A program made the position numbers and the translations under genes. A stretch of DNA of 64,000 bases from Telluria mixta (GTDB taxonomy: Bacteria; Pseudomonadota; Gammaproteobacteria; Burkholderiales; Burkholderiaceae_D): NCBI RefSeq assembly GCF_029223865.1, contig NZ_CP119520.1, positions 1,550,001-1,614,000 on the forward strand, given 5' to 3'. Within the stretch, counting starts at the first letter, position 1; every line of letters begins with the position of its first letter. The notes beneath the pieces are model-generated. The model was not told the origin of the DNA. It saw only the letters and a list, made by a program, of their open reading frames with translations, and searched no databases. This document shows positions 49,396 through 59,602 of the stretch, piece by piece.

Positions 49396-49929
49396 TTATT
49401 TCTTCTTGGTTTCTTTAAGCTTCACCACTTCGTCCGCATAACGGACACCCTTGCCTTTGTACGGCTCAGGCGAGCGGTAAGCGCGCACTTCTGCGGCAAC
49501 CTGGCCGACCTTTTGACGGTCGATACCCTTGATCAGGATCTCGGTCGGGGTCGGGGTCGCTGCGGTGACGCCTTCCGGCATCGCGTGCAGCACAGGGTGC
49601 GAGAAGCCCAGCGACAGGTTCAGGGCGTTGCCTTGCACGGCGGCCTTGTAACCCACGCCGACCAGGGTCAGGCGCTTTTCGAAACCTTTGGTGACACCGG
49701 TCACCATGTTGTTCACCAGAGCACGCAGGGTGCCCGACATGGCGTTCGATTCGCGGGAATCGTCGATCACGTCGAACGACAGCGTGCCGTTGTTGTTTTC
49801 CACTTTGACCAGACCGTTCAGCGGCTGGGTCAGGGTGCCCAGCGGGCCCTTGACGGTGATCGACGACGCGTTGATCGCGACATCGGTACCGGCCGGGACG
49901 GCGATTGGCATCTTAGCTACTCGAGACAT
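49396..49929 (-). CDS. rplF: 50S ribosomal protein L6
   Basis: 177 aa with two copies of the L6 fold; [20 protein letters not shown] start and C-terminal [19 protein letters not shown]. Sits near the factor-binding site. Spc operon. Confidence 0.99.
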   Translation of the reverse strand: MSRVAKMPIAVPAGTDVAINASSITVKGPLGTLTQPLNGLVKVENNNGTLSFDVIDDSRESNAMSGTLRALVNNMVTGVTKGFEKRLTLVGVGYKAAVQGNALNLSLGFSHPVLHAMPEGVTAATPTPTEILIKGIDRQKVGQVAAEVRAYRSPEPYKGKGVRYADEVVKLKETKKK

Positions 49930-49939
49930 CGTCTACTCC

Positions 49940-50335
49940 TTAAGCCACGTAGCAAATCACTTCGCCACCGACACCGGTAGCGCGTGCTTTGCGGTCGGTC
50001 ATCACACCCTTCGGGGTCGAGACGATCGCCACGCCCAGGCCGTTCATGACCTGAGGGATCTCGTCTTTGCCCTTGTAGATGCGCAGGCCAGGACGGGAGA
50101 CGCGCTCGATGCGCTCGATGACCGGACGGCCGACGTAGTACTTCAAACCGATTTTCAGTTCAGCCTTGCCACCTTCGGTGGACACGGCGTAATCTTCGAT
50201 GTAACCCTCATCCTTCAGGACGTTGGCAATCGCAACCTTCAGCTTCGACGACGGCATTTCGACGGTGGTCTTCTGCACGCCTTGCGCGTTGCGAATACGG
50301 GTCAGCATATCGGCGATAGGATCGCTCATACTCAT
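49940..50335 (-). CDS. rpsH: 30S ribosomal protein S8
   Basis: 131 aa, [20 protein letters not shown]; binds central 16S rRNA and, in enterics, represses the spc operon at rplE. C-terminal [20 protein letters not shown] conserved. Confidence 0.99.
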   Translation of the reverse strand: MSMSDPIADMLTRIRNAQGVQKTTVEMPSSKLKVAIANVLKDEGYIEDYAVSTEGGKAELKIGLKYYVGRPVIERIERVSRPGLRIYKGKDEIPQVMNGLGVAIVSTPKGVMTDRKARATGVGGEVICYVA

Positions 50336-50349
50336 TGCTTGTTCTCCTA

Positions 50350-50655
50350 TTACCAGCTAGCTTTGGTCATACCCGGGATTTCGCCTTTCATGGCGAATTC
50401 GCGGAGTTTGGTACGGGCCAGACCGAATTTACGGAAAGTGCCACGGGGACGGCCGGTCATGGCGCAGCGGTTACGCTGGCGAGTCGGCGCCGAGTTACGC
50501 GGCAGGGCCTGCAGCTTCAGGCGTGCTTCGTAACGCTCTTCTTCGGTCTTCGACTGGTCGTCGATGATTGCTTTCAGAGCGGCACGCTTTGCGGCGAATT
50601 TCTCCACCAGGTCTGCACGCTTCTGTTCGCGGTTAATCAGTGCAAGTTTTGCCAT
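50350..50655 (-). CDS. rpsN: 30S ribosomal protein S14
   Basis: 101 aa, the long, zinc-free (C-) form: [20 protein letters not shown], with [20 protein letters not shown] lacking the CxxC pairs of the zinc form. Spc operon between rplE and rpsH. Confidence 0.99.
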   Translation of the reverse strand: MAKLALINREQKRADLVEKFAAKRAALKAIIDDQSKTEEERYEARLKLQALPRNSAPTRQRNRCAMTGRPRGTFRKFGLARTKLREFAMKGEIPGMTKASW

Positions 50656-50659
50656 GTTC

Positions 50660-51199
50660 TTAGTTCCGGAACGGGAATTTGAATGCGGCGAGCAGCGCTT
50701 TGGCTTCTTCGTCGGTCTTAGCGGTCGTGGTGATCGAGATGTTCATGCCACGCAGCGCATCGATCTTGTCGTAATCGATTTCCGGGAAGATGATCTGCTC
50801 TTTGACGCCGATGTTGTAGTTGCCGCGACCATCGAACGATTTGCCGCTGACGCCACGGAAGTCACGCACGCGCGGCAGGGCCACGGTGATGAAACGGTCC
50901 AGGAATTCGTACATGCGGGCGCCACGCAGGGTCACCATCGTGCCGATCGGGTAGCCTTCGCGGATCTTGAAACCTGCGATTGCCTTGCGAGCCTTGGTCA
51001 CGACCGGCTTCTGGCCAGCGATCTTCGTCAGGTCGCCGGTTGCGTGCTCGATGATCTTCTTGTCGGCGACAGCTTCCGACAGACCCATGTTCAGGGTGAT
51101 CTTGGTCAGGCGCGGCACTTCCATCACCGACTTGTAACCGAATTTTTCGGTCAGTTCGGCAACGACTTTGTCTTTATAAACTTGTTGGAGACGGGCCAT
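50660..51199 (-). CDS. rplE: 50S ribosomal protein L5
   Basis: 179 aa, [20 protein letters not shown]; binds 5S rRNA and the P-site tRNA loop. Conserved [19 protein letters not shown] and [20 protein letters not shown]. 4 bp gap to rpsN. Confidence 0.99.
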   Translation of the reverse strand: MARLQQVYKDKVVAELTEKFGYKSVMEVPRLTKITLNMGLSEAVADKKIIEHATGDLTKIAGQKPVVTKARKAIAGFKIREGYPIGTMVTLRGARMYEFLDRFITVALPRVRDFRGVSGKSFDGRGNYNIGVKEQIIFPEIDYDKIDALRGMNISITTTAKTDEEAKALLAAFKFPFRN

Positions 51200-51205
51200 T
51201 TCTCA

Positions 51206-51520
51206 TTACCCTTTCACTACTTCGCCGTTCGACTTGAAGACGCGGACTTTTTTGCCATCCACTTCTTTGAAGCCAACGCGATCAGCCTTGCCGGTCGCTG
51301 CGTTAAACAGCGCGACGTTCGACACGTGAATCGGCATGGTCTTGTCGACGATACCACCAGTTACGCCGGTCATCGGGTTCGGCTTGACGGCCTTCTTGGC
51401 CAGGTTCACGCCTTCGACGATGACGTGCTCAGCATCTACGCGCTGCTGAACGACACCGCGCTTGCCTTTGTCTTTACCGGCCAGAACGATGACTTCGTCG
51501 TTTTTACGAATCTTATCCAT
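51206..51520 (-). CDS. rplX: 50S ribosomal protein L24
   Basis: 104 aa with KOW motif ([20 protein letters not shown]); assembly initiator of the large subunit. Spc operon between rplN and rplE. Confidence 0.99.
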   Translation of the reverse strand: MDKIRKNDEVIVLAGKDKGKRGVVQQRVDAEHVIVEGVNLAKKAVKPNPMTGVTGGIVDKTMPIHVSNVALFNAATGKADRVGFKEVDGKKVRVFKSNGEVVKG

Positions 51521-51530
51521 TGCTGCTCCC

Positions 51531-51899
51531 TTACAGAACTTCAGGTGCCAGGGACACGATCTTCATGAACTTCTCGGTACGCAGTTCGCGCGTCACCGGT
51601 CCGAAGATGCGGGTACCGATCGGCTCCAGCTTGCTGTTCAGCAGGACGGCGGCATTGCCGTCGAACTTCACCAGGGAGCCGTCCTGGCGGCGCACACCTT
51701 TAGCGGTACGCACGACCACGGCGTTGTAGATTTCACCCTTCTTGACGCGGCCGCGCGGAGCAGCTTGCTTCACGGTGACCTTGATCACGTCGCCAATGCT
51801 GGCGTAACGGCGCTTGGAGCCGCCCAATACCTTGATGCACAGAACTTCTTTTGCACCGGTATTGTCGGCCACTTCGAGCCGGCTTTCGGTTTGAATCAT
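51531..51899 (-). CDS. rplN: 50S ribosomal protein L14
   Basis: 122 aa, [20 protein letters not shown]; intersubunit bridge protein. First gene of the spc block. The 254-bp gap upstream (to rpsQ) is where the spc promoter lies in E. coli and here carries several hairpins. Confidence 0.99.
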   Translation of the reverse strand: MIQTESRLEVADNTGAKEVLCIKVLGGSKRRYASIGDVIKVTVKQAAPRGRVKKGEIYNAVVVRTAKGVRRQDGSLVKFDGNAAVLLNSKLEPIGTRIFGPVTRELRTEKFMKIVSLAPEVL

Positions 51900-52008
51900 G
51901 ATATTTTCTTTCCCAACTTAAGCCGAAGAAACCCCACGGAAAACCGTAGGCCTGCGGTCAGTCTTGGTCCCGCCGTCCGCACTCATTGCAAGCGCGTACG
52001 TTTGGGTG

Positions 52009-52106
52009 ATTGGACTTTCCAATGTTCGTTGCAGGCCGCAGTTACCGAAGGACAAACTGCGGCAACACATGAACGAAGCCCGCTAGTATTCCACATACCA
52101 GCGGGC
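52009..52106 (-). promoter_or_regulatory. Structured gap between S10 and spc blocks: three stacked hairpins
   Basis: In the 51900-52153 gap: (i) ATTGGA/TCCAAT at 52009-52023; (ii) a two-part stem, TTCGTT/AACGAA outside and GCCGCAGTT/AACTGCGGC inside, 52025-52077; (iii) GCCCGCT-GTAT/ATAC-AGCGGGC at 52078-52106. (ii) and (iii) abut. No strong T run. They could end the S10 transcript, stabilise mRNA ends or regulate rplN. No gene is seen here. Confidence 0.6.
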
Positions 52107-52153
52107 CACGCAAGACAAATTTTAGAGGCGTTGTAACAACACCCCCTCAGGCA

Positions 52154-52426
52154 TTACAGAACCGGAGCGACCTGCAGAACTTTGGTCAGGGTCCAAGCCT
52201 TCGTCTTCGAGATCGGGCGACCTTCCGCGATCTCGACGGTGTCGCCGATCTTCGCCTGGTTGGTCTCGTCGTGCGCGTGATACTTGTTCGAGCGCACGAT
52301 GATCTTGCCGTACAGCGGGTGCTTGACGTGACGTTCGATCAGCACGGTCACCGTCTTGTCCATCTTGTCGGACACGACTTTGCCGACCAGCGTACGCTTC
52401 AGCGCCGTTTTAGTGGTGTCGTTCAT
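52154..52426 (-). CDS. rpsQ: 30S ribosomal protein S17
   Basis: 90 aa OB-fold protein binding the 5' domain of 16S r[23 protein letters not shown] and [16 protein letters not shown] are conserved. Overlaps the rpmC stop by 4 bases. Last gene of the S10 block. Confidence 0.99.
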   Translation of the reverse strand: MNDTTKTALKRTLVGKVVSDKMDKTVTVLIERHVKHPLYGKIIVRSNKYHAHDETNQAKIGDTVEIAEGRPISKTKAWTLTKVLQVAPVL

Positions 52427-52614
52427 TTGGCTTCCTTCTGGTTCATCACAGTCTTGACACGCGCGATATCGCGGCGCACCTTCTTGAGCTGGGCGGTGTT
52501 CGTCAGTTGCTGCGTAGCGATTTGCATGCGCAGGCCGAACTGTGCCTTCAGCAGCTCATTCAGCTCTTGTTGCAGAGCTGCCTGGTCCTTGCCGCGGAGT
52601 TCCGTTGCTTTCAT
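52423..52614 (-). CDS. rpmC: 50S ribosomal protein L29
   Basis: 63 aa two-helix protein near the exit tunnel: [20 protein letters not shown], then [20 protein letters not shown]. 12 bp after rplP and overlapping rpsQ. Confidence 0.98.
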   Translation of the reverse strand: MKATELRGKDQAALQQELNELLKAQFGLRMQIATQQLTNTAQLKKVRRDIARVKTVMNQKEAK

Positions 52615-52626
52615 TCTTAACTCCTG

Positions 52627-53046
52627 TTATTGACCGACTTGACGCACGACGAACGTCGTAGCCAGCGGCAGTTTGGCGGCAGCCAGACGGAAGGCTTCGC
52701 GCGCCAGTTCTTCAGCGACGCCGTCCATTTCGTACAGGACCTTGCCCGGCTGGATCTCGGCCACGTAGTACTCCGGATTACCTTTACCGTTACCCATACG
52801 GACTTCAGCCGGCTTGTTCGAGATCGGCTTGTCCGGGAAGATACGGATCCAGATACGGCCGCCACGCTTGATGTGACGGGTCATGGCACGACGTGCAGCT
52901 TCGATCTGGCGTGCGGTGATACGGCCGCGGGCAACTGCCTTCAGACCGAATTCGCCGAACGAGACCGCGGTGCCGCGGGTGTGCGAAATGCCGGTGTTGC
53001 GGCCTTTCTGCTCTTTACGATACTTTCTGCGGGATGGCTGCAGCAT
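52627..53046 (-). CDS. rplP: 50S ribosomal protein L16
   Basis: 139 aa, [20 protein letters not shown]; helps position the A-site tRNA. Arg in [20 protein letters not shown] region and [20 protein letters not shown] conserved. Two bases after rpsC. Confidence 0.99.
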   Translation of the reverse strand: MLQPSRRKYRKEQKGRNTGISHTRGTAVSFGEFGLKAVARGRITARQIEAARRAMTRHIKRGGRIWIRIFPDKPISNKPAEVRMGNGKGNPEYYVAEIQPGKVLYEMDGVAEELAREAFRLAAAKLPLATTFVVRQVGQ

Positions 53047-53048
53047 GC

Positions 53049-53843
53049 TTATTCTCCTGCTTTCTCAGCGGCCGGCTTGGCAGCACGGCGGCCTGCGGGT
53101 GCGGTACCTGGCTTGGCGCCCGGGCGGCCACGGCCAGCCGGTTTGCCGTCGTCACGACGCGGACCGCGCGGCTTTTTCTCGTCGGCCGGAACGTCGATCA
53201 CCGGTGCTTCGCCGGTCGGCGAACGGTCACCCTTGTAAACCCAGACTTTCACGCCGATGATGCCGTACGTGGTCGAGGCTTCGCTGGTGCCGTAGTCGAT
53301 GTCGGCGCGCAGGGTGTGCAGGGGCACACGGCCTTCGCGGTACCATTCGGTACGTGCGATCTCGATGCCGTTCAGGCGGCCCGACGACATGATCTTGATG
53401 CCGACGGCGCCCAGACGCATGGCGTTCTGCATGGCGCGCTTCATCGCGCGGCGGAACATGATGCGCTTTTCGAGCTGCTGGGCGATCGAATCGGCGATCA
53501 GCTGCGAGTCGATTTCCGGCTTGCGGATTTCTTCGATATTGACGTGCACCGGCACGCCCATGATCTTCGTCAGCGACGACTTCAGGACTTCGATGTCTTC
53601 GCCCTTCTTGCCGATGACGACGCCCGGACGCGACGAGTAGATCGTGAAGCGCGCGTTCTTGGCCGGACGCTCGATGACGATGCGGCCGACGGAGGCGTTC
53701 TTCAGTTTCTTCTTCAGGAAAGCGCGGGCTTCCAGGTCTTCCTTCAGCATGTCGGCGAAGTTGCCGTTGCCAGCGTACCAGCGCGATGCCCAGTTACGGG
53801 TGACCGCCAGGCGGAAGCCGGTTGGGTGGATTTTCTGACCCAT
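53049..53843 (-). CDS. rpsC: 30S ribosomal protein S3
   Basis: 264 aa; KH domain ([16 protein letters not shown]) and C-terminal domain [19 protein letters not shown], lining the mRNA entry channel. The last 50 or so residues are a disordered Lys/Pro/Gly/Ala-rich tail (from about 212), longer than the E. coli protein but usual in Burkholderiales. Confidence 0.99.
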   Translation of the reverse strand: MGQKIHPTGFRLAVTRNWASRWYAGNGNFADMLKEDLEARAFLKKKLKNASVGRIVIERPAKNARFTIYSSRPGVVIGKKGEDIEVLKSSLTKIMGVPVHVNIEEIRKPEIDSQLIADSIAQQLEKRIMFRRAMKRAMQNAMRLGAVGIKIMSSGRLNGIEIARTEWYREGRVPLHTLRADIDYGTSEASTTYGIIGVKVWVYKGDRSPTGEAPVIDVPADEKKPRGPRRDDGKPAGRGRPGAKPGTAPAGRRAAKPAAEKAGE

Positions 53844-53854
53844 CGTGTGACTCC

Positions 53855-54184
53855 TTAGTTACCGACAGTCACGAAGATGTGACAGGATTGTTTCGAAATG
53901 CGATCACCGCGGCCTTTGGCACGTGCCGTAAAGCGCTTGAGGATCGGGCCCTTTTCGACATAGATCTGAACGACTTTCAGTTCGTCGATGTCGGCACCAT
54001 CGTTGTGCTCGGCGTTCGCGATTGCGGACTCCAGCACTTTCTTGATGATGGTCGCGCCTTTTTTCGGGCTGAACTGCAGGATGTTCAGCGCGGCGTCGAC
54101 TTTCTTGCCGCGGATCAGATCGGCGACGAGGCGGCCTTTCTGTTCCGACAGGCGGACGCCTTTGAGGATAGCTTTAGTTTCCAT
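53855..54184 (-). CDS. rplV: 50S ribosomal protein L22
   Basis: 109 aa; its beta-hairpin forms part of the exit tunnel and is a site of macrolide-resistance changes. [20 protein letters not shown] start; [20 protein letters not shown] hairpin/tail. Its start overlaps the rpsS stop by one base. Confidence 0.99.
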   Translation of the reverse strand: METKAILKGVRLSEQKGRLVADLIRGKKVDAALNILQFSPKKGATIIKKVLESAIANAEHNDGADIDELKVVQIYVEKGPILKRFTARAKGRGDRISKQSCHIFVTVGN

Positions 54185-54459
54185 TATTTCTTCGCCTTCT
54201 TGTCAGCGGCGTGGCCCTTGAACGTGCGGGTCAGGGCGAATTCGCCCAGCTTGTGACCCACCATGTTCTCGGACACGTACACCGGCACGTGCACTTTACC
54301 GTTGTGGACGGCGATCGTCAGACCGATGAAGTCCGGGGTGATCGTCGAGCGGCGCGACCAGGTTTTGACCGGCTTTTTGTCTTTGTTCGCTTGCGCGGCT
54401 TCGACTTTTTTCACCAGGTGGGCGTCAATGAACGGCCCTTTTTTCAATGAACGAGTCAT
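54184..54459 (-). CDS. rpsS: 30S ribosomal protein S19
   Basis: 91 aa, [20 protein letters not shown]; head protein contacting S13. [20 protein letters not shown] conserved. S10 block. Confidence 0.99.
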   Translation of the reverse strand: MTRSLKKGPFIDAHLVKKVEAAQANKDKKPVKTWSRRSTITPDFIGLTIAVHNGKVHVPVYVSENMVGHKLGEFALTRTFKGHAADKKAKK

Positions 54460-54468
54460 GTCTTATCC

Positions 54469-55296
54469 TTATTTCTTGCCGCGGCGCGAGACGATCATCG
54501 ACGACGTGCGCTTGTTCGAACGCGTCTTCTTGCCCTTCGTCTGCTGGCCCCATGGCGACACCGGATGACGACCGGCAGCCGTACGACCTTCACCACCACC
54601 GTGCGGGTGGTCGATCGGGTTCATCACCACACCGCGAACGGTCGGGCGGACACCGCGCCAGCGCATTGCACCGGCTTTACCGATCTTGCGCAGGTTGTGC
54701 TCGCCGTTGCCGACTTCGCCAACCGTTGCGCGGCACTCGATGTGCACGCGGCGCACTTCACCCGAGCGCAGGCGAACCTGAGCGTAGGTACCTTCGCGAG
54801 CCATCAGCACGACGCCGGCGCCTGCGGTACGGGCCATTTGAGCACCCTTACCCGGCAGCATTTCGACGCAGTGCATGGTGGTACCGACCGGGATGTTGCG
54901 GATCGGCAGGCAGTTACCCGACTTGATCGGCGCTTCCGAGCCGTTCATGACGGTATCGCCCACGGACATGCCCTTGGTGGCGATGATGTACGCGCGGAAA
55001 CCGTCGGCGTAGCACACCAGAGCGATGTGCGCGCTGCGGTTCGGGTCGTATTCAATGCGCTCGACCTTGGCCGGGATACCGTCCTTGTTGCGCTTGAAGT
55101 CGACCACGCGGTAGTGGTGCTTGTGACCACCGCCGATGTGGCGGGTGGTGATGTGACCGTTGTTGTTACGGCCAGCGGTCTTCGATTTCTTCTCAACCAG
55201 GGCTGCGAACGGACGACCCTTGTACAGGTCGGGGTTCACAACCTTCACCATGCCGCGGCGGCCTGGGGAGGTTGGCTTCATCTTAACGAGTGCCAT
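54469..55296 (-). CDS. rplB: 50S ribosomal protein L2
   Basis: 275 aa; peptidyl-transferase-centre protein. The invariant histidine region [19 protein letters not shown] and [19 protein letters not shown] are intact. Its start overlaps the rplW stop by one base. Confidence 0.99.
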   Translation of the reverse strand: MALVKMKPTSPGRRGMVKVVNPDLYKGRPFAALVEKKSKTAGRNNNGHITTRHIGGGHKHHYRVVDFKRNKDGIPAKVERIEYDPNRSAHIALVCYADGFRAYIIATKGMSVGDTVMNGSEAPIKSGNCLPIRNIPVGTTMHCVEMLPGKGAQMARTAGAGVVLMAREGTYAQVRLRSGEVRRVHIECRATVGEVGNGEHNLRKIGKAGAMRWRGVRPTVRGVVMNPIDHPHGGGEGRTAAGRHPVSPWGQQTKGKKTRSNKRTSSMIVSRRGKK

Positions 55297-55613
55297 TATT
55301 TAGCCTCCTCGACAAAATTGATTTCCTGGCCCGGCTTCAGGGCCACGAAAGCGCGCTTGGTGTGGTTGCGACGACCGGTGAAACGGCCCGAACGCTTCTG
55401 CTTGCCTTCGCGGTTCACGGTCTGCACCGATTCCACTTCGACTTTGAACAGCAGCTCGACGGCGGCTTTGATTTCCGGCTTGGTCGCGTCCGGCAGGACC
55501 TTGAACACGATCTGTTCGTTCTTTTCCGCGACGAAGGTCGCCTTTTCGGAAATGACCGGAGCCAGCAGCACCTTCATCAGGCGCTCTTCGCTGAATTTGA
55601 TTGCGGCGCTCAT
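55296..55613 (-). CDS. rplW: 50S ribosomal protein L23
   Basis: 105 aa; docking site for trigger factor and SRP at the tunnel exit. [40 protein letters not shown] conserved. Overlaps the rplD stop by 4 bases. Confidence 0.98.
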   Translation of the reverse strand: MSAAIKFSEERLMKVLLAPVISEKATFVAEKNEQIVFKVLPDATKPEIKAAVELLFKVEVESVQTVNREGKQKRSGRFTGRRNHTKRAFVALKPGQEINFVEEAK

Positions 55614-56230
55614 GCGTACATCTCCTCGATCTTGGCCAGAGCAGCTTTGGTGACCAGGACTTTCTTGTAGAACACCAGCGACATCGGGTCGGCGTGCTTC
55701 GGCTCGACAACCAGCACGTTCGGCAGGTTGCGCGATGCCAGCAGCAGGTTTTCATCGATGGTGTCGGTGATCACCAGGACCGAGTCCAGACCCATGCCCT
55801 GCAGCTTTTGCGACAGCAGCTTGGTCTTCGGTGCTTCGACGGTCAGGTTCTCGATGACGCTCAGGCGGTCTTCGCGGGCCAGCTGCGAGAAGATCGAGCA
55901 GATACCTGCGCGATGCATCTTCTTGTTGACCTTGTGCGTGAAGTTCTCGTCCGGCGAGTTCGGGAAGATACGACCACCACCGCGCCACAGCGGCGACGAC
56001 GACATACCGGCACGAGCGCGGCCCGTACCTTTTTGACGCCACGGCTTCTTGGTCGTGTGGGAGACTTCTTCACGATCCTTCTGCTTGCGGTTGCCCGAGC
56101 GCGCGTTAGCGGCGTAGGCGACCACGATCTGGTGGATCAGGGCTTCGTTGTAGTCACGGCCGAACACGGTGTCGGCGGCGTTGACTGCGGCGCCAGCTTG
56201 GCCTTGCTCATTCAGGAGCTTCAGTTCCAT
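55610..56230 (-). CDS. rplD: 50S ribosomal protein L4
   Basis: 206 aa; tunnel loop ([20 protein letters not shown]) plus globular domain. In gammaproteobacteria L4 represses its own S10 operon via the rpsJ leader; here rpsJ is on a different transcript, so any such control would have to act at the rplC leader. 3 bp after rplC. Confidence 0.99.
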   Translation of the reverse strand: MELKLLNEQGQAGAAVNAADTVFGRDYNEALIHQIVVAYAANARSGNRKQKDREEVSHTTKKPWRQKGTGRARAGMSSSPLWRGGGRIFPNSPDENFTHKVNKKMHRAGICSIFSQLAREDRLSVIENLTVEAPKTKLLSQKLQGMGLDSVLVITDTIDENLLLASRNLPNVLVVEPKHADPMSLVFYKKVLVTKAALAKIEEMYA

Positions 56231-56233
56231 CTC

Positions 56234-56890
56234 TTACGCTCCTTTCTTGGCTTTGACTTTGACTGCCGGCTTGACGATCACTTGACCGTTCTTGGCGCCA
56301 GGAACGGCACCTTTAACCAGCAGCAGTTGACGCTCGGCGTCGATACGGGCGATTTCCAGGTTCTGGGTCGTGACAGTGACGTCACCCATGTGACCGGTCA
56401 TGCGCTTACCCGGGAACACGCGGCCCGGATCCTGTGCCATACCGATGGAACCCGGCACGTTGTGCGAACGCGAGTTACCGTGGGTGGCGCGGCCCGACGA
56501 GAAGTTGTAACGCTTGATGGTACCGGCGTAGCCCTTACCGATCGAGGTGCCTTGCACGTCGATTTTCTGGCCCACTTCGAACATCGAGACATTGACTGCG
56601 TCGCCAGTCTTGAAACCAGCGGCTTGAGCGGCTTCGACGCGGAATTCCTTCAGCATCGTGCCAGCTTCGACGCCAGCTTTGGCGTAGTGACCGGCAGCGG
56701 CCTTGTTCACGCGCGAGGCGCGACGTTGACCGAAGACGACCTGAACTGCGGCATAACCATCAGTTTCAGGAGTTTTGATTTGCGCAACACGGTTGTTCGA
56801 CACGTCCAGCACGGTGACGGGAATCGAATCGCCGTCGTCCGTGAAGATGCGCATCATGCCAACCTTGCGACCGAGAAGGCCCAGGCTCAT
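56234..56890 (-). CDS. rplC: 50S ribosomal protein L3
   Basis: 218 aa, [20 protein letters not shown]; assembly initiator near the peptidyl-transferase centre. [20 protein letters not shown] carries the glutamine that PrmB methylates in E. coli. First gene of the main ribosomal run, with its own promoter about 115 bp upstream; rpsJ, normally just before it, is 6.4 kb away. Confidence 0.99.
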   Translation of the reverse strand: MSLGLLGRKVGMMRIFTDDGDSIPVTVLDVSNNRVAQIKTPETDGYAAVQVVFGQRRASRVNKAAAGHYAKAGVEAGTMLKEFRVEAAQAAGFKTGDAVNVSMFEVGQKIDVQGTSIGKGYAGTIKRYNFSSGRATHGNSRSHNVPGSIGMAQDPGRVFPGKRMTGHMGDVTVTTQNLEIARIDAERQLLLVKGAVPGAKNGQVIVKPAVKVKAKKGA

Positions 56891-56936
56891 TTTTTCTCCA
56901 TTCCCACCTACGATTGGGCGGGGCTAGTTGACTTTC

Positions 56937-56957
56937 GGAAGTTTTAAAAAAACTTCC
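56937..56957 (-). promoter_or_regulatory. Hairpin in rplC leader
   Basis: A perfect 9-bp stem GGAAGTTTT/AAAACTTCC with a 3-base loop, 46 bp upstream of the rplC start and downstream of the candidate promoter, so it is in the mRNA leader. On the minus strand the left arm and loop give seven T, but these lie inside the hairpin. Possible attenuator or protein site. Confidence 0.55.
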
Positions 56958-57005
56958 TCTTAAACGCGTGGACCGAAAAAAGATAGGCCCACACCGAAGC
57001 CGGCT

Positions 57006-57034
57006 AGTATAGCGCGCGCTACGGATAGACGCAA
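57006..57034 (-). promoter_or_regulatory. Promoter for rplC and downstream ribosomal genes
   Basis: On the minus strand TTGCGT (57034-57029), exactly 17 bp, TATACT (57011-57006), with a GC-rich spacer and discriminator as in growth-rate-controlled promoters. Predicted start near 57000, giving a leader of about 110 nt. Confidence 0.72.
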
Positions 57035-57179
57035 CAAGAGAATGCGGAGTTGACGCGGCCTGTTGCGTTTAACGCTAGTGTCTTGGAGATCAGAGGAATC
57101 CGTTCAGGCTGAACGGCACAGAAAAGATACCTTGGCGTCTTTTCTCTGCAGGCTCGGGGCCTGCGATATGGAGGAATTC

Positions 57180-57256
57180 TGGTGGGCGGTGCAGGATTCG
57201 AACCTGCGACCCCTTGGATGTCGACCAAGTATTCTAACCAGCTGAACTAACCGCCC
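57180..57256 (-). tRNA. tRNA-Val (anticodon GAC), unusual C33
   Basis: Minus strand: acceptor GGGCGGT/ACCGCCC perfect, D-arm GTTC/GAAT, anticodon stem CTTGG/CCAAG, loop TCGACAT, T-arm GCAGG/CCTGC with TTCGAAT, discriminator A, encoded CCA. Loop positions 34-36 are GAC, valine; A73 also fits valine. Position 33, almost always T, is C. The rest of the body (D-arm, variable loop GGGTC) is tRNA-Asp-like. Upstream of the rplC promoter and divergent from the mechanosensitive-channel gene. Confidence 0.88.
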
Positions 57257-57372
57257 GGGGAGCCGCATTATACGAGGATGTTTTAGCAAAGCGCAATACC
57301 CGTCCGAAAAAACTTGTGTGTCACCTCTCCCCCGTACAATGTGACATCCGCGACAACGGAAAGGATGATCGG

Positions 57373-58443
57373 ATGAATGTAGTGTTCTTCAATAACACGA
57401 CCCTGGCATGGCTGACGGCCCTCGGCATCGCGGCCGGCGTCGCGCTGGCCCTGTATATCGCCAAGCGGCTGGGCGTGCACCACATGCGCAAGCTGGCCGA
57501 GCGCACGGAGACGCGCCTGGACGACATCGTCGTCGAAGCGCTCGACGGCACGCGGCTGCTGGCCATCGTCATCATGGGCCTGTTCGCCGGCAGCAAGTTT
57601 CTCATCCTGCCGCCGGAAGTGCACCTGTTCGCGACGCGGGTCGCCATCGTCACCGGCCTGATCCAGGCCGCCGTCTGGGGCCACCGCGCGCTGCGCGCCT
57701 GGCTGACGGATTATTACCAGAACCGCGCCGGCGATCCGGCGCGCGCCACGTCGGCGGCGGCCGTCGGCTTCATCGCGCAGACCGTGCTGTGGACCGTGCT
57801 GCTGCTGATGGTGCTGGACAATCTGGGCGTTAACATCACGACCCTCGTCGCCTCGCTGGGGATCGGCGGTATCGCGGTGGCACTGGCCGTCCAGAACATC
57901 CTGGGCGATCTGTTCGCGTCGCTGTCCATCGTGCTCGACAAGCCCTTCGTCGTCGGCGACTTCATCATCGTCGACAAATACCTGGGCACCGTGGAATACG
58001 TGGGCTTGAAAACGACCCGGCTGCGCAGCCTGGGCGGCGAGCAGCTCGTGTTCTCGAACGCGGATTTGCTGAAGAGCCGCCTGCAGAACATGACGCGCAT
58101 GAGCCGGCGCCGCGCCGCCTTCACGGTCGCCGTCGCGTACGACACGCCGACGGACAAGCTGCGCCTCATTCCTCCGCTGCTGACGGAGATCGTCCAGGCG
58201 CACGAAGGGGTGACGTTCGAGCGCGCGCACTTCGCCGGCATGGTCGCGCCCGCGCTGAATTTCGACGTCGTGTACTGGGTGGAAACGGCGGATTTCAACC
58301 GCTACATGGATATCCAGCAGGAGATTTATCTGCAGCTGATGGACCGTTTTGCGGCACTGGAGATCGAGTTCGCGTTTCCGACGCAGCGACTGCACCTGCA
58401 CGATGCGCGCGAGGCGACACCGGCCGCGCCGGCGGCCACCTGA
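57373..58443 (+). CDS. MscS-family mechanosensitive ion channel
   Basis: 356-aa inner-membrane channel. ATG at 57373 has GGAAAGG 7 bp upstream; earlier codons are not part of the gene. About four N-terminal transmembrane helices, then the MscS pore and beta domain: VASLGIGGIAVALAVQNILGDL and DKPFVVGDFIIVDKYLGTVEYVGLKTTRLR, which is the family signature. Opens under membrane tension to relieve osmotic stress. Convergent with the LacI-type gene (4 bp). Confidence 0.93.
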   Translation: MNVVFFNNTTLAWLTALGIAAGVALALYIAKRLGVHHMRKLAERTETRLDDIVVEALDGTRLLAIVIMGLFAGSKFLILPPEVHLFATRVAIVTGLIQAAVWGHRALRAWLTDYYQNRAGDPARATSAAAVGFIAQTVLWTVLLLMVLDNLGVNITTLVASLGIGGIAVALAVQNILGDLFASLSIVLDKPFVVGDFIIVDKYLGTVEYVGLKTTRLRSLGGEQLVFSNADLLKSRLQNMTRMSRRRAAFTVAVAYDTPTDKLRLIPPLLTEIVQAHEGVTFERAHFAGMVAPALNFDVVYWVETADFNRYMDIQQEIYLQLMDRFAALEIEFAFPTQRLHLHDAREATPAAPAAT

Positions 58444-58447
58444 CGGC

Positions 58448-59449
58448 TCATTGCGGCGGCGCCGTCGACGCCCGCACGACCAGCGTGCTGGCCAGCGCCG
58501 TGCGGCGCAGCGGCGCATGCTCGCCGCGGATGCGGTCGATCAGCAGTTCGATGGCGAGCTCCGCCATGTCGCGCTTGGGCGGCGCCACCGTCGTCAGCGG
58601 CGGCAGCGCATAGCCGGCGCCGGCGATGTCGTCATAGCCGACCACGGACAATTGCGCCGGCACGCGCACCCCGGCCGCACCGGCGGCGCACAGGCCGCCC
58701 AGCGCCATCAGGTCGCTTGTGACGAACACGGCCGTCGGCCGCTGCTCCCGCCCCAGCAGGCGCGTAAAGGCCGCGTGGCCGCCGGCGCTCGTGAATTCCT
58801 CGTGCACGATCCGGTCCGGCGCGACGGTCAAACCGGCCTCGGCCATCGCGCGCATGAAGCCGCCGACGCGTTCGCGCGTGCGCGGCAGGTCGGCCGGGCC
58901 GGACACGCAGGCGATGTCCCGGTGTCCCAGTTCGATCAGGTGACGCGTCGCCTGATATCCGCCCTCTTCCTGGCCGGCCAGGACCAGGTCCGCATCGAGC
59001 CCGGGCAGCGCCCGTTCCAGCTGGACGATCGGGACGGTTTCGTGGCGCAGCAACAGATCCTGTTCGTCGTCGGCGCCGCTGGCGACGAGGACCAGGCCAT
59101 CGATGCGCTTTTCCATCAGCAGGCGCAGATAGGCCGTCTGCTTTTGCGCGCCGCCGTGCGCGTTGCACAGGATGATGTTGTAGCCGAGCCCGAATGCCGC
59201 GTCCTCGATCCAGCGGATCAGTTCGGCGAAGTATGGATTGGACGAGTTCGGCACGAGCACGCCGATGGTGTGGGTCTTGTCGTTCTTGAGGCTGCGGGCG
59301 ACGGCACTGGGGATGTAGCGCATCTCGTCGATGATGCCGAGCACGCGCTGGCGCACGTCGTCGCTGACGACGCGCGTGTTGTTGATCACGTGCGACACCG
59401 TGGAGATCGACACCCCGGCACGCGCCGCTACCTGTTTCATGGTCGCCAT
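58448..59449 (-). CDS. LacI-family transcriptional regulator
   Basis: 333 aa: N-terminal helix-turn-helix (MKQVAARAGVSISTVSHVIN, about 4-23) and hinge, then a periplasmic-binding-like effector domain (IGVLVPNSSNPYFAELIRWI ... GYDDIAGAGYALPPLTTV). Ribosome site AGGAGG 5 bp before ATG. Divergent from the purine permease, so it probably controls the permease-deaminase pair; effector unknown. It is similar in layout to RbsR/PurR-type regulators, but no effector call can be made. Confidence 0.92.
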   Translation of the reverse strand: MATMKQVAARAGVSISTVSHVINNTRVVSDDVRQRVLGIIDEMRYIPSAVARSLKNDKTHTIGVLVPNSSNPYFAELIRWIEDAAFGLGYNIILCNAHGGAQKQTAYLRLLMEKRIDGLVLVASGADDEQDLLLRHETVPIVQLERALPGLDADLVLAGQEEGGYQATRHLIELGHRDIACVSGPADLPRTRERVGGFMRAMAEAGLTVAPDRIVHEEFTSAGGHAAFTRLLGREQRPTAVFVTSDLMALGGLCAAGAAGVRVPAQLSVVGYDDIAGAGYALPPLTTVAPPKRDMAELAIELLIDRIRGEHAPLRRTALASTLVVRASTAPPQ

Positions 59450-59602
59450 CGCTTCCTCCTGAGGCGCGATTATTACCGATGTGTTTCAGTAATTACAACT
59501 ACCGGACGCTCTTCATTCAAGATCAGGCCGCTATTCGGCTTATCAAGAGGCCTGAGTCCGACCGGTTCATCTGATATTTCCACGCAAAACGCTCGTGAAA
59601 AA

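Noticed and set aside
57180..57256. Calling the tRNA tRNA-Asp because of its D-arm and variable loop
   Set aside because: The anticodon in register is GAC and the discriminator is A; Asp needs GTC and G73.
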